Part shown: positions 7,959 to 18,900 of the stretch, in pieces
Layout of the letters: the number at the start of each line of letters is the position of its first letter
Position numbering within the stretch: position 1 is the first letter of the stretch
Assembly: GCA_963971305.1 (NCBI GenBank)
Contig: OZ020303.1
Coordinates: 39,978,106 to 40,042,105 of the forward strand
DNA: 64,000 nucleotides
DNA from: Arcuatula senhousia
Taxonomy: Eukaryota; Mollusca; Bivalvia; Mytilida; Mytilidae
Reading direction: 5' to 3'
Made by a program: the position numbers and the translations under genes
The notes under the pieces: model-generated
Told to the model about the DNA's origin: nothing
The model's database searches: none
Seen by the model: only the letters and a program-made list of their open reading frames with translations

Positions 7959-10676
7959 TTACATCTGTAGTACTGTTGGCTGCCACGGAGGTTGTCCCTG
8001 GATGGATGTCTTAAAGGCCTCCAGTGATGGTGATGAGACAACTGCTTCTGGTAGCAAGTTCCAAACAGTGATGGTCCTAGGGAAAAATGAATGCTGGTAT
8101 GTGTTGATACGGCAATGGAATGGCAGGAACTTCATACTGTGGCTGTTTCTAGTTCTTGTTGACGTTGATTTGGGTGGTATGTAGTGTGATGGTATAGCTA
8201 CTAGGTGGTTGACTACCTTATACATCATGGTTACATCTGCAATAGTTCTTCTCTGCTGTAGGGTGTTCCAATTCAGCTGTTCAATCATAGATGTAACACT
8301 CTCTGGTTTCTCCGGATTATATGGTTTGTTGAGAACAAACCGAGCAGCATTGCGTTGTACTTGCTCGATCTGTTTTATCTGTGTGGTGTATTGTGGGTTC
8401 CAGATAGGCGTGGAATACTCTAATTTGGGCCTAACTAGGCTCTGGTAGGCTCTCTCTTTGACTTTTGGTGGACAGTGTCTGAGGTTACGTTTCAAGAATC
8501 CTAGTATGCCAGCTGCTTTCTTACAAATATTGTCGATGTGTAGGTTGTACCGTAGGTTGTCATGGAGTTCTACCCCGAGATATGGGTGGTGGTGTACAGT
8601 TTCCAGTGCTTCCCCTTCCATGGTGTAGTTAAAGGGTTTTCTCTTGTTGGTATTTGAAAACTGCATGATTGCACACTTCTTGATGTTGAATTCCATCTGC
8701 CAGATGTTGCTCCACTGTACTAATTTGTTGAGGTCGTCTTGTAGAATTTCATTATCTGTGTTGTCATTGACTGGTCTGTAGATTACACAGTCGTCTGCGA
8801 AAAGGCGTATTGTTGAAGTTAGATCATCGGCAATGTCGTTGATGAAGATAAGGAAAAGTGTTGGCCCTAATACTGTTCCCTGGGGGACACCTGATGTGAC
8901 TGGTGACGTCTTAGATGAGGCATTGTCGACTACAACCTGCTGTTGGCGGTCGGTAAGGAAGTTGTTGATCCACCTCTGTGTTGTGCCTTGTATTCCATAG
9001 TAATGGAGTTTGTTTGACAGGCGATGGTGCGGAACCTTGTCGAAAGCCTTCGAAAAGTCAAGTATGGCCATGTCAACTTGCTTCCCACTGTTCAGATGTT
9101 TGGCAATGTCATCAGTTGTCATGAGTAGTTGTGATTCACAAGATCGTTTTGCTCGGAATCCATGTTGGTTTTCATGAAGAATGTTTTGGTTGTCTAGATG
9201 GTCCATGACTTGGGAGACTATTATATGCTCTAGCATCTTTGATACCACTGCTGTTAAGGAGACAGGTCTATAATTCGCTGGTTTTGATCGGTAACCTTTC
9301 TTAAAGATGGGTACAACATTCGCGTTTTTCCAATCATCAGGAACATCACCAGTATCAAGTGACTGCTGAAAGATCAAGGTAAGAACGGGTGTGATGGTGT
9401 TGGCCATTTTCTTGAGGAAGGTGATTGGTATCTTATCTGGTCCTGATGCTTTCCTCTCATTGAGTCTGTTAATGCAATTTGTTACGCCAGCTTGTGTAAT
9501 AGTGATGTCTTTCATTGCGTGGAATGGGGACGGTCCCTTGTCTGGAATATTTTCTCTGTTTTCTCTGGTAAATACAGATGTAAATTGGTCATTCAGCAGG
9601 TTTGCTTTTTGAAGAGGGGTATCCGCAATGCTGACGCCTTCTTTAAGTGTACCAATGCTCATAGTGTCTTGTTTCCGACTTTTGATGTATTTCCAGAAAG
9701 TCTTAGATGTTGAGTCTTTTTCTGGGTCAAGCAGATTGTTTAGGTATCTATGGTAAGAGCAGTGTAGTGCGTTTCTTACAATCTTCCTGTAATTCTTGAA
9801 GTCAGTAGATTGTTTGCTATTGGGACCATGCTTTTTTGCTTGTTTGTACAATCTGTCCTTCTTGCGTGTCATTCTTTTGATTTCCCTTGTCATCCATGGT
9901 ATATCAGCTCTTTTGGTTAGGATCTTTGTTGGTATACAAGAGTCCATTACTGCAAAGACTGCCTCTTTAAATTTCTTCCACTTTCCTTCTACAGATGTGT
10001 TATGAGCTTCGGTGATAATAGTTTTGCAAAAATTCTCCATGTTGGATTCAGCCTTTTCCCAGTTAGCTTCCTTGAAATTGTATACCTTTCTTGATGTTTT
10101 TGATGGTTTTGGTGGTTTTAGCTGGGTTTTTATTGCTAAGATGTCATGATCACTCTTTCCAATAGGTGGACAGGTATGGCATTTCTGTATTAAGTTGGGA
10201 TGTGATGTAATCATTAGATCTAGTGTTCTCCCTTGTCGAGTTTCAATGTTGTTGACTTGCTCTAGTCCATGAGTGTTGATGATCTCTAGAAGCTTATCGC
10301 AATGTACTTTGTCCCTAGCACCAGTAATCGTGCTTCCGCTGTTCCAGCTGATGTCCCCAAGGTTAAAGTCTCCTCCAAGAAATATTTTGCAGTTCTTATA
10401 TTGTTTCAACTTCGAGATTCGTGCCAGTGATATGTCTAGTTGTTCAAGAGCTTCTAATTTTGATTTGGGTTCTCTGTAGAATGCACCTATAAGCAGCAAG
10501 TCCTTTCTTGGTGTGGTCAGTTTTATCCATTTCAACTCACATGATGTGTCAAGTTCTGGGCATTCCTCACAATCATATGTCGGTTTTGTCATAATAATTA
10601 CTCCACCTCCGCCTTTATCTATTAGTGTTTTTCTGTCTTCTGTACATTTTATACTTATGGTTAGGTGGTATATCAT
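7959..10676 (-). CDS. LINE ORF2: EEP endonuclease (C-terminal part) and reverse transcriptase
   Basis: A 905-codon open frame. Residues ~20-185 are the main part of an endonuclease/exonuclease/phosphatase domain: GGDFN at 101-105 and GKSDHD at 173-178 hold the catalytic Asp/Asn and Asp-His. Residues ~450-740 are a reverse transcriptase: NYRPVSL at ~469, AILDFSKAFD (catalytic Asp540), SGVPQGTVLGP at 595-605, and the FADD box at 626-629 with its two Asp. The C-terminal ~160 residues (EYSTPIWNP, RRTIADVTMMYKV, FFPRTITVWNLLP) are the conserved tail of Jockey/CR1-type RTs. No RNase H. The first ~20 residues are probably out-of-frame sequence before the frameshift; the natural protein starts in ORF1. 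The product would nick target DNA and copy the element's RNA there. Apart from the frameshift nothing looks broken, so this insertion is young. Confidence 0.92.
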   Translation of the reverse strand: MIYHLTISIKCTEDRKTLIDKGGGGVIIMTKPTYDCEECPELDTSCELKWIKLTTPRKDLLLIGAFYREPKSKLEALEQLDISLARISKLKQYKNCKIFLGGDFNLGDISWNSGSTITGARDKVHCDKLLEIINTHGLEQVNNIETRQGRTLDLMITSHPNLIQKCHTCPPIGKSDHDILAIKTQLKPPKPSKTSRKVYNFKEANWEKAESNMENFCKTIITEAHNTSVEGKWKKFKEAVFAVMDSCIPTKILTKRADIPWMTREIKRMTRKKDRLYKQAKKHGPNSKQSTDFKNYRKIVRNALHCSYHRYLNNLLDPEKDSTSKTFWKYIKSRKQDTMSIGTLKEGVSIADTPLQKANLLNDQFTSVFTRENRENIPDKGPSPFHAMKDITITQAGVTNCINRLNERKASGPDKIPITFLKKMANTITPVLTLIFQQSLDTGDVPDDWKNANVVPIFKKGYRSKPANYRPVSLTAVVSKMLEHIIVSQVMDHLDNQNILHENQHGFRAKRSCESQLLMTTDDIAKHLNSGKQVDMAILDFSKAFDKVPHHRLSNKLHYYGIQGTTQRWINNFLTDRQQQVVVDNASSKTSPVTSGVPQGTVLGPTLFLIFINDIADDLTSTIRLFADDCVIYRPVNDNTDNEILQDDLNKLVQWSNIWQMEFNIKKCAIMQFSNTNKRKPFNYTMEGEALETVHHHPYLGVELHDNLRYNLHIDNICKKAAGILGFLKRNLRHCPPKVKERAYQSLVRPKLEYSTPIWNPQYTTQIKQIEQVQRNAARFVLNKPYNPEKPESVTSMIEQLNWNTLQQRRTIADVTMMYKVVNHLVAIPSHYIPPKSTSTRTRNSHSMKFLPFHCRINTYQHSFFPRTITVWNLLPEAVVSSPSLEAFKTSIQGQPPWQPTVLQM

Positions 10677-11709
10677 ATGGTAGGATCTCTGACGTTAGAA
10701 AGTTTTGGTCTAGATGTGTTTCATCTCCAATTATTACATCTGGTTCCATGCATGAAATGATGTTGTATAGGTCTGTCTTTTTATTACGAATGCTTTGGAA
10801 ATTTATAACCAGAAAATTGAAGTTTGTAGATTGCTGGTCTGAATATGAGTCACATGAGTCAGTAGTTCTAGAATTGCTAACCTCACTGGTAGGTAGATGC
10901 TCTGTTTCTGAGATCAAAGATGATTCCGGGTCAGAAATTATGCTGTTATCATGACTGCTAATCATAGATGCGTTAGTGTGGATTGAAGACAGTTGTGATA
11001 TATCATGATCCGTGACTTGTAGGTTTTGATCATTTTCGGTATAAGATTCTGGTTTAAGTAGTTGGTCTTGATCTTTAGTTGGTGTTGATGATTTTGGTTT
11101 TTTCCTGTATGCTAATGAGATGGATCGTGGGGTGTTTTGATTATCCATATGATCTTTTTCTGGTGCTTGCTTGACATTTTGGCGACTTTCTGATAGTGGA
11201 GAAAAAAAGTTTTCTGATGAATACTCAGATAAATCTACACTATGATGTGATGAAGTGTTAGCTATTCCACATTGACAGCATATCCAGCTCACACTTGTTT
11301 TCCCTAAAAGGCTGAAAGTTCGTGGGCCAAGATTTGCACACTTACTGTGATACCAGATATCGCAGCTGTCACACTGGATAGCTTTTGCATTCCATGCTAC
11401 ATTCTTTCTACAGATCCCACAAGGATATTTTATTGGGCCAGGTTGTATTTGAACATCTCCACTTTGCAGAATTAATAGATATAGAAAAGTCAATGAAATG
11501 TTCGTACTCTTGATTTGTCTGGGTCTTCTTACGTTTTGAACGTGGAGGCTGATGCCTAGGATGGGTAGATTTCTGTAATTCTGGATTTGGCCATCATGAC
11601 AGGATGCTTGACTAGTGTGGCTATGTGTGGATGTAATTTGAATTATAATAATAATTAAGATGCATAAAACTGTATGAATAAAGAACTGATTATGATTATC
11701 AGTGGACAT
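10615..11709 (-). CDS. LINE ORF1: membrane-like N-terminus, 2A-like motif, PHD finger, start of endonuclease
   Basis: A 364-codon frame. A hydrophobic segment (~12-25) and another (~70-82) precede SGDVQIQPGP at 83-92, which has the layout of a 2A ribosome-skipping peptide but with Gln where Asn-Pro-Gly-Pro needs Asn, and Gln for the usual Glu. A C4HC3 PHD finger follows: Cys97, Cys100, Cys113, Cys116, His121, Cys124, Cys144/145, Cys147. After a Ser-rich linker (~150-295) the frame enters the endonuclease domain (LVINFQSIRNKK, then MEPDVIIGDETHL) and stops at the frameshift. The 62-bp overlap with ORF2 in another frame, with one domain split across both, shows that the two were one ORF. 2A-like peptides and PHD fingers are known from marine-invertebrate non-LTR elements; the loss of function of this 2A is inference. 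Confidence 0.85.
   Translation of the reverse strand: MSTDNHNQFFIHTVLCILIIIIIQITSTHSHTSQASCHDGQIQNYRNLPILGISLHVQNVRRPRQIKSTNISLTFLYLLILQSGDVQIQPGPIKYPCGICRKNVAWNAKAIQCDSCDIWYHSKCANLGPRTFSLLGKTSVSWICCQCGIANTSSHHSVDLSEYSSENFFSPLSESRQNVKQAPEKDHMDNQNTPRSISLAYRKKPKSSTPTKDQDQLLKPESYTENDQNLQVTDHDISQLSSIHTNASMISSHDNSIISDPESSLISETEHLPTSEVSNSRTTDSCDSYSDQQSTNFNFLVINFQSIRNKKTDLYNIISCMEPDVIIGDETHLDQNFLTSEILPYDIPPNHKYKMYRRQKNTNR
10628..10632 (-). other. Frameshift site in a five-base A run (T run on plus strand)
   Basis: ORF1 ends 18 bp after this homopolymer and ORF2 covers it in the next frame. The endonuclease domain continues smoothly from one frame to the other only if one base of the run is discounted. 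A mutation, an assembly error or programmed slippage would each look like this. Confidence 0.75.
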
Positions 11710-11760
11710 GTTGAGATTGCAAGTATTTCTATGTTGGAGGTCTACTGTGCCAGTCTCGCA

Positions 11761-12039
11761 GATGTGGCGAAATACATCGCCTACATCACTGATTCACTGA
11801 GTAAATTTAATTATTCCTGGGATACTGGTGGTTTATTTGCTGTGTTCTGTTATATCTGTAGGCTTGATGTGGCGAAATACATCGCCTACATCATAGTTTT
11901 TAAGCTGTGTTCTGTTATATCTGTAGGCTTGATGTGGCGAAATACATCGCCTACATCGTAGTAGTTAAGGATTGTTTATGACAGGACTTCGTTCTATTAT
12001 ATCTGTAGGTTTGTTGTGGCGAAATACATCGCCTACATC
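11761..12039 (-). repeat. Four hairpin repeats in the 5' region of the LINE
   Basis: A 27-bp unit (beginning GATGTGGCGAAATACATCGC) occurs at 11761, 11866, 11931 and 12013 (the last with GTTGT). Each unit folds: GATGT-GGCGA pairs with TCGCC-(T)-ACATC around AATACA. The preceding 'GTTATATCTGTAGG' is also shared by units 2-4. They lie just upstream of ORF1, where promoter or 5'UTR monomers are expected. Confidence 0.85.
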
Positions 12040-12070
12040 GTAGTTTTAAGGAGTGTTTAATATGACAGGG

Positions 12071-12431
12071 CTTCGTTGGCAATGTAAACAACTTGACCGG
12101 AAGTTGGTCTATTCTATCAATTAACAATTATTTCTGACAATCCGCTAGATAAGTGGTAAATAAAATCGATTCTATAAAGAAACTATCTGTATATCTTCTA
12201 AATTTGCTATAAATTATGATGATTGTATCAGTGTGTCATTTAGATTTCACCCAAAAATGTTCCCAAAATTTTCAGGCAGCCATTCTTTTCACGTACACCG
12301 GAACCGGGTGTATCGGGATTAGGGAAACACTATTTTTTGCCTTTAAGGGATTAGGTTCTAAACACGTTTAGATTTGTTTTGATTATATAATTATTATGGT
12401 TCTAGAGAAAAGATCTTCATGAAGGTCATCT
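12071..12431. other. 3' flank of gene A up to the LINE
   Basis: AT-rich sequence without a recognisable gene or a clear polyadenylation signal for gene A. The 3'UTR probably ends here, but I cannot place it. Confidence 0.3.
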
Positions 12432-12960
12432 TTAGCTACATGTATATTCTGCACAAGGTATATTATTCATTGAGACAGTCAGACTTAGGCTGTCATAGAA
12501 TCTCTTATGATTTTCATCCTGGTTGAAGATTTTGCTCATGTCCTTAGGGCCTGTGTTAAATTTCTTGAAGTTTTGATTATGGTCTTTATGGCTACCATAC
12601 GATAAATCATTCTGTAATGTTCGATGCAATTTATTGTTATCTGAGTCATCATGATTGTTATGGCCAATGTTGTCGTAAACTTCGTCTATAACTTTCTGGT
12701 CATTATCATTGTTTATCGACCTGGTCAATAGTTCATTTGCATTTTTGGAGTTGATACGAGTTATCATTGACCTGGTGTCACTGATGCTGGGTAGATCTGA
12801 TGGCCTAGGGGGTAGTGATGGGCGGAGACTTGAACTGACCGAGGACCATCCACTTATCTCCTGTCTTGTAAGTTTGAAGTTTTCATTTTTGTTTTTACTC
12901 TTTGAAAGATGGAACATTATCTTTGTCAGCTTTTTCACTTCTCTAGTTTTGTAGGCACAG
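12432..12960 (-). CDS. Gene A exon 5: cytoplasmic tail and stop
   Basis: Acceptor TCTTTTTCAG at 12963-12961. Starts CAYKTREVKKLTK, a basic stop-transfer stretch directly after the membrane helix, then Ser-rich WSSVSSSLRPSLPPRPSD, VYDNIGHNN, and ends at TAA (12434-12432). Asn/Asp-rich, low complexity in the second half. Confidence 0.82.
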
Positions 12961-15900
12961 CTGAAAAAGATAAATAGAATAGAATCAAATGTAGTGTTTT
13001 AGGATATGTATATGTATCACAGCCTGACTATTTCATCTAAGGAAGAGCTTGACCAAGATTTATTTGATTTCATGACTTTTCTTTGACTTCAACTGGGCAA
13101 TAAACACTCAAGTGTTGCTGTTTGTATCTTTTATTGTATGACATTTTTAGCTCGCCTAAGTTAACTAGAAGGGTCATGTCAGTTGTTGCCAACACTTGAT
13201 GTCTTACATTTTGTCATTAGACTTTCGATGCACTTTAAAACTTTAAAAAGTTTCCATTTGATTGAATTGACAGATGACGCATTATTGGGGTAATGTCCCT
13301 TTTCTGTTAGATAGATTTTTTTTTTCAGGTTTTGGCCTAAAAAATGTTAAAATATTGCAGATAGACATAAATAGAGATAAGCTCACACTAGCTTATACCT
13401 TCAAGTCATTGAGCTCTTTAAAAATCTAAAAAAAATTAAATTGCAAATTTGGTCAAAGTTTTCAGATGACCTTGGGGTATGATGTTTTATCGAAAACTGT
13501 AAAAGATAAGATAGTCATGGAAGTCTTGTGAGAGATTCAGCTCTCCACTCCTCACACAAAAGCCCTTAGTGATAATTTGTTTTTGTACATTTGAAATTCC
13601 CCATTTTGTACGTTTTCAGTTCTCCTGAGTTATCTTCACAATTTATCTACTTACCAGACAATTAGTACTATTGTGGTCACAGTAAAAACTCCTGCAATAG
13701 TACTGGCTATATACAATCCCAGCATTACATCTGAAAATGAAATACATGTACATGTAACCTTAACAACCAATCGGATAACATGGCAAGCAATGAAACTCAT
13801 TTCGATAATTGTGGCAATATGAACCCTACAATTTTGTCTTGCATGGGGAAGGGAGCGAAACCTAGCTATTGCTAGCCTAAACTATCCATGTATAGTTTTA
13901 TGAGCAACTCTATTTCTCAAGAACTATAAGTACTAGGTAATAGCACCAGTTGTAGGATAGCACAGAAAGCATTCCCATTTTTAGCTCACCTGGCCAAAGG
14001 CCATGTGAGCTATTGCCATCACTTGGCGTCCGTCGTCGTCGTCCGTCGTCGTCGTCGTTAACTTTTCTTCAAACTTCTTCTCCTCTGAAACGGCTGCACA
14101 GATTCAAACCAAATTTGGTCTGGTGGTATTTTAGGGTATCCCCCACAGAACTGTTGTGGGGATTTTTGATTCGTCGAAAAACATGGCCGCCGTTGCTAAA
14201 AATAGACCAGGGGGGGTCAGACTACTGTTTTTGGCTTGTAAATCAAAAAGTATAAGAGATAGATGAAATCTGATGTCACGCTACTGCTTCAGCATCAAAA
14301 GCTCTACAAAAGTCTCCATTGAGTCGAAGTTGTTAGATGATCCCTTATGGGAGTTACGGCCCCTTAAAGGTGAAAAATAGCATTTTTTCATGTTTTTGGC
14401 CTATGGAATGAAAACTATTGCAGATAGAGAGAAGCTGTTGCTTGCTTAAATGTTCAGCTCATTTAGCTCTACAAAAGTCTCCAAAGGCCAAAGTTGTCAG
14501 ATGACCCCTTATAGGGGTTATGGCCCCTTAAAGGCAAAAAATAGAGTTTTTGGCCTATGGAATGAAAACTATTGCTGATAGAGAAAAGCTGTTGCTTGCT
14601 TAAATGTTCAGCTCGTTTAGCTCTACACAAGCCTCCATAGGGTCCAAGTTGTCAGATGACCCCCTATAGGGGTTACAGCCCCTTCAAGGCAAAAAATAGT
14701 GTTTTTGGCCTATGGAATGAAAACTATTGCAGATAGAGAAAAGTTGTTGCTTGCTTAAATGTTCAGCTCATTTAGCTCTACAAAAGTTTCCATAGGGTCA
14801 AAGTTGCCAGATGACCCCTTATAGTGGTTAAGGCCCCTTAAAGGCAAAAAATAGTGTTTTTGGCCTAAAGAAAGAAAACTTTTGCAGATAGAGAAAAGAT
14901 GTTGCTTGCTTAAATGTTCAGCTTAATGAGCTCTACAAAAGTCTTTTTGGGGTCGAAGTTGTCAGATGACCCCTTTAAGGGGTTATGGCCCATTAAAGGT
15001 GAAAAATAGTGTTTTTATACGACCGCAAAAAATTTGCGGACGTATTATGGTATGATGCTGTCGTCGTCGTTGTCGTCGTCGGTGTCTGTTAACTTTTTAG
15101 TGTTTCCACAATAACTTTAGTTCCAGTTATCTGATTGCTATGAAACTTTACAATGATGTTCCTTACCATAAAAGGATGAATGGGATTGATTTTGGGGGTC
15201 CCCCCATTTTTCGTTGAGAAATTAGGGGCCAAAAAAGGGCCAAAAATACTACTTTTTTGTTTTTTTTCCACAATAACTTTAGTTCTAGTCATCCAATTGC
15301 TATGAAATTTGACAGTGATGTTCCTTACCATACAAGGATGAATGGGATTGATTTTGGGGGTACCCCCTTTTTTTGTTTCAAAATTAGGGGCCCGAAAGGG
15401 GCAAAAAATTCAAATATTTTACTTGTTTCCACCATAACTTTGGTCCTAGTTGGCCTATTGCTGTGAAATTTGTCAAGAATGTTTCTTACAATAAAAGAAT
15501 GAACCTGATCAATTTTTGCGCCCCCATTTTCTCTCTTGTGTAATTAGGGGCCAAAAGGGGCCAAAATAAAAACTTTTTTATTTGTGGTCCGATTTAAAAA
15601 TTTTTTTTGCATGTTTGTTCTTGTCAAATAGCGGATACAAAATTAAGAATTAATTTTTGTGACCCCCCCTTTTTTCCCCCTATTACGTAATTAGGGGCCA
15701 AATGGGGCCAAAATCGAAACTTTTTTATTAGTGGTCCGATTTTAAATTTTTTTTTGCAAGTTTATTCTTGTCAGGTAGCGAATCCCAATTTGAGAATTAA
15801 TTTTTGTGACCATCCCTTTTTTCACTTGTTTTGTAATTAGGGGCCAAAAGGGGCCGTAATCAAAACTTTTTTATTTCTGGTTTTTGAAATTTTTTTTTGC

Positions 15901-18900
15901 AAGTTTATTTTTGTCAAGTAGCGAATCCAAATTTGAGAATTTATTTTTGCGACCCCCACCCCTTTTTCACCTGTTACATAATAAGGGGCTAAAAGGGGCC
16001 GAAATCGAAACTTTTTTAATTCTTGTCCAATTTTGATAATTTTTTTGCAAGTTTATTCTTATTAAGTAGCAGATATATTTTTGTGTCCCCTTTTTTTACG
16101 GTTACGTTATTAGGGACCAAAAGGGGCCAAAATTGTAACTTTTTTTTATTTCTGGTCCGATTTTGAAATTTTTTTTGCATGTTTGTTCTTGTCAGGTAGC
16201 GATTCTAAATTTAAGAATAAATTTTTGGGGCTGTAATCATAATTTAAAAAAAAATTCTGGTTCGATTTTTAATTTTTTCCCCAAACATTATTCTTTTAAA
16301 GAGTAGAATACAACATTCAAAATTTATATTTTTACCCCGAAGTCGAAAGTCCATCAGAGAAGCATGTGTCAAAAACCTTTGTCAGTCCACCATGGGCTGC
16401 ATGTGTCCAGAGCAATAGACTATCCATATTAGGCCTAAAACGTACAGGGTTCAACATGTTGCGGTCGTATCATGCTGCGCTCGGCGAAGCTTTTTATTTG
16501 CTTTGGAATGAAAACTATTGCAGATAGAGAAAAGCTTTTTATTGCTTAAACATTCAGCTAATTTAGCTATACAAAAGTCTTCAAAGGGTTGACATTAAGA
16601 CCAGGTGAGCGATTCAGGCTCCTGGGAGCCTCTTGTTTACTGTTTGACCTAAATTTTCCAGTTGAGTGAATTTGACAATTTTCAATGCATAGAATAGCAA
16701 TGTTTTATGAGTTGAATCTTATCTCAGAAAAAGAAAAGTCATAGGTTGATGAAAATGGGCATTTATCCTGGGGCATATGCACCAGAGCAAAACTATCTAT
16801 GTTGCATCCTTATGATATCTTTTGACCCTGAAATTTTAGATCAAAGTTGGTTTTATTTTTCAAAATAGTAATGAATTTATGAATGTATAGGGATATTTAT
16901 AATTCTGAAAGTCGCAGCAAGCGAGTTAATTCTTTTTTATTTTACTTGCAAATTCATCTGAAACATTTAATAGGTTCTCCTCATTTAAAAAAAGGCAAAC
17001 TAGCTAGTCATTCACAAGTACCCCTCATTACAGCCAAAGTTAACCGGTGTGGAATGGCTTCACAAAAAGTTTTACTTAGTATGTCAAATGTTTCATGACC
17101 CTTGTAATTTTTATGCCCCCCCCCCCCGCGACGACTATCGGCGGGGGGGGGGGGCATTAATGTTTTACTCGTGTCCGTCCGTACGAATTTCCGTCAAGCA
17201 TTTCTCAGAAATCGTCCAAGAGAATGATTTGAAACTTTGTAGGATGGTTCAGTATGGCAAACTGTACGTCCTAAGCGATTTTTAGAGCTGTCGGACATCT
17301 ACTTCCTGTTTGGGACTTGGGCCGAGTGAAAATATGTGAATATGACTATGAAAATTTCCGTCAAGCTTTTCTCAGGAACCCTACATGAGAATAATTTGAA
17401 ACTTGGTAGGATAGTTCAGTATAACAAACTGTACGTCCTAAGCAATTTTCAGACCTGTCGGACATCTACTTTCTGTTTTGGACTTAGGCCAATGTGAAAA
17501 TATGTGAACATGACAGTGATTATCTCCGTCAAGCTTTTCCCAGGAACCGTACTCAAGAATTATTTGAAACTTGGTAGGATGGTTCAGTATGACAAACTGT
17601 ATGTCCTTAGAAACTTTCAGATCTGTCAGACTTCTAGTTCCTTCGTACCTGTTTAGGGCCAGCGGGTGCATCTGTGTCCCATGGACATTCCTTATTTTTT
17701 ATAGTAAAAAAATGAAAATGTCTTCAGTGAGACAAAGAAATTAACGAAGAAGCCTACTTCTACAAAACAAAACAAGATGTTGCAACAGATGTGTACATAA
17801 AAAATAATTGCAGTTGGTGTTAACATATGTGTTATAGTCTCATGTTCATTTACTCCATATCCTTTCATAAATTATTTATCACAGGCCGTGTGGAGTTAGT
17901 AGAACAATTCCCCGTGTTTTAGATGTATGCCTTTTTTTTAAATATGGTGTACTTGTACATGAAATTACATCTCATGTGTACACTTTGTTTATAACCATTA
18001 TCTAAATTTATGTAAATTCTAAAACCTAAGGTTAAACTCCCTCCATTGTAGTTTTGCCCTTTCTAATATCTATTTGGATTTCGTTTGGTTTTATACATTT
18101 TGAACATCTTTTTTGAAATTGTGGATTTCCTATGTTTGGGTTTTCAGTGCTGCTGATGAGGAATAAATTTTCGGAAAGACCACACAGCTCATAAAAATTA
18201 GTTGCAGTTGGAGTTATGTGTGTGTTATAGTGACAATATAGTCTCATGTTCCTTTCCTAAATCATATACATGTTAAATAAGCAAAAGAGGATCTCATTCA
18301 GAAAATCCCAAAGCAAAAATCGTGAAAAATATTGATCATGGATTTTTATAATTCAGGATGGTAGGAAATGAATTAATTGTAATCACCTTCTCTGTCCATT
18401 TCTGATTTTGTCGATATTGGTTGAACGCTAGTTACTTGTTCCGCAGTGGTAGTAGATCGTGGTGCTCTGGTACTATGCCATTCGATTGTCTCTTTTGTCG
18501 TGGGCTTTGCATAAGGTGTCTGCTTGGTTGGCCCTTGGTTTTCACTTTGTTGACTAATGATATATTTTGGTGCCCAATTGTATTGGGGAAAAGTTAAAAT
18601 GCGAGTCTTTGTAACTGGCGTTGTGGATGTTTTTGGTATATTAGATGAAAGTGATCTTGTAGATTTCGATAGTAATACAGTAGCTGAAACAAATTAAACA
18701 AACCACAATAAAAGATAACTGGATGGTTTAATAGCGTATTTAAGAAAATCTTATGCCTTCTTTCAGATTGTTCTTAAAATCTTATTGATTAGTTTGAAGG
18801 TTTAAAATAAGCACGGGACCGTAGCAAGTAAGTGTGAAAACAACGACAATGCTCACACAGTGTTCCTTTATAACAACAGCACATTAAAATGATATATGAT

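Larger units (their letters stand above)
7798..12070 (-). mobile_element. Near-complete CR1/Jockey-superfamily LINE with PHD finger, EEP endonuclease and RT
   Basis: Read on the minus strand: a 5' region with four hairpin repeats (12039 down to 11761), a first ORF with a PHD finger (11709-10615), a second ORF with the rest of an EEP endonuclease and reverse transcriptase (10676-7959), and a 3' end in three copies of the hexamer TTGAAG (7798-7815). Short hexamer 3' tails, APE/EEP endonuclease, FADD-box RT and no RNase H point to the CR1/Jockey group. The 5' limit (~12070) is an estimate and no target duplication was identified. It lies about 360 bp beyond the stop codon of gene A. Confidence 0.85.

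Noticed and set aside
14013..14255. ORF in the AGCTCACCTG element
   Set aside because: Lies wholly in repeat sequence, is not kept open in other copies, and has no domain.
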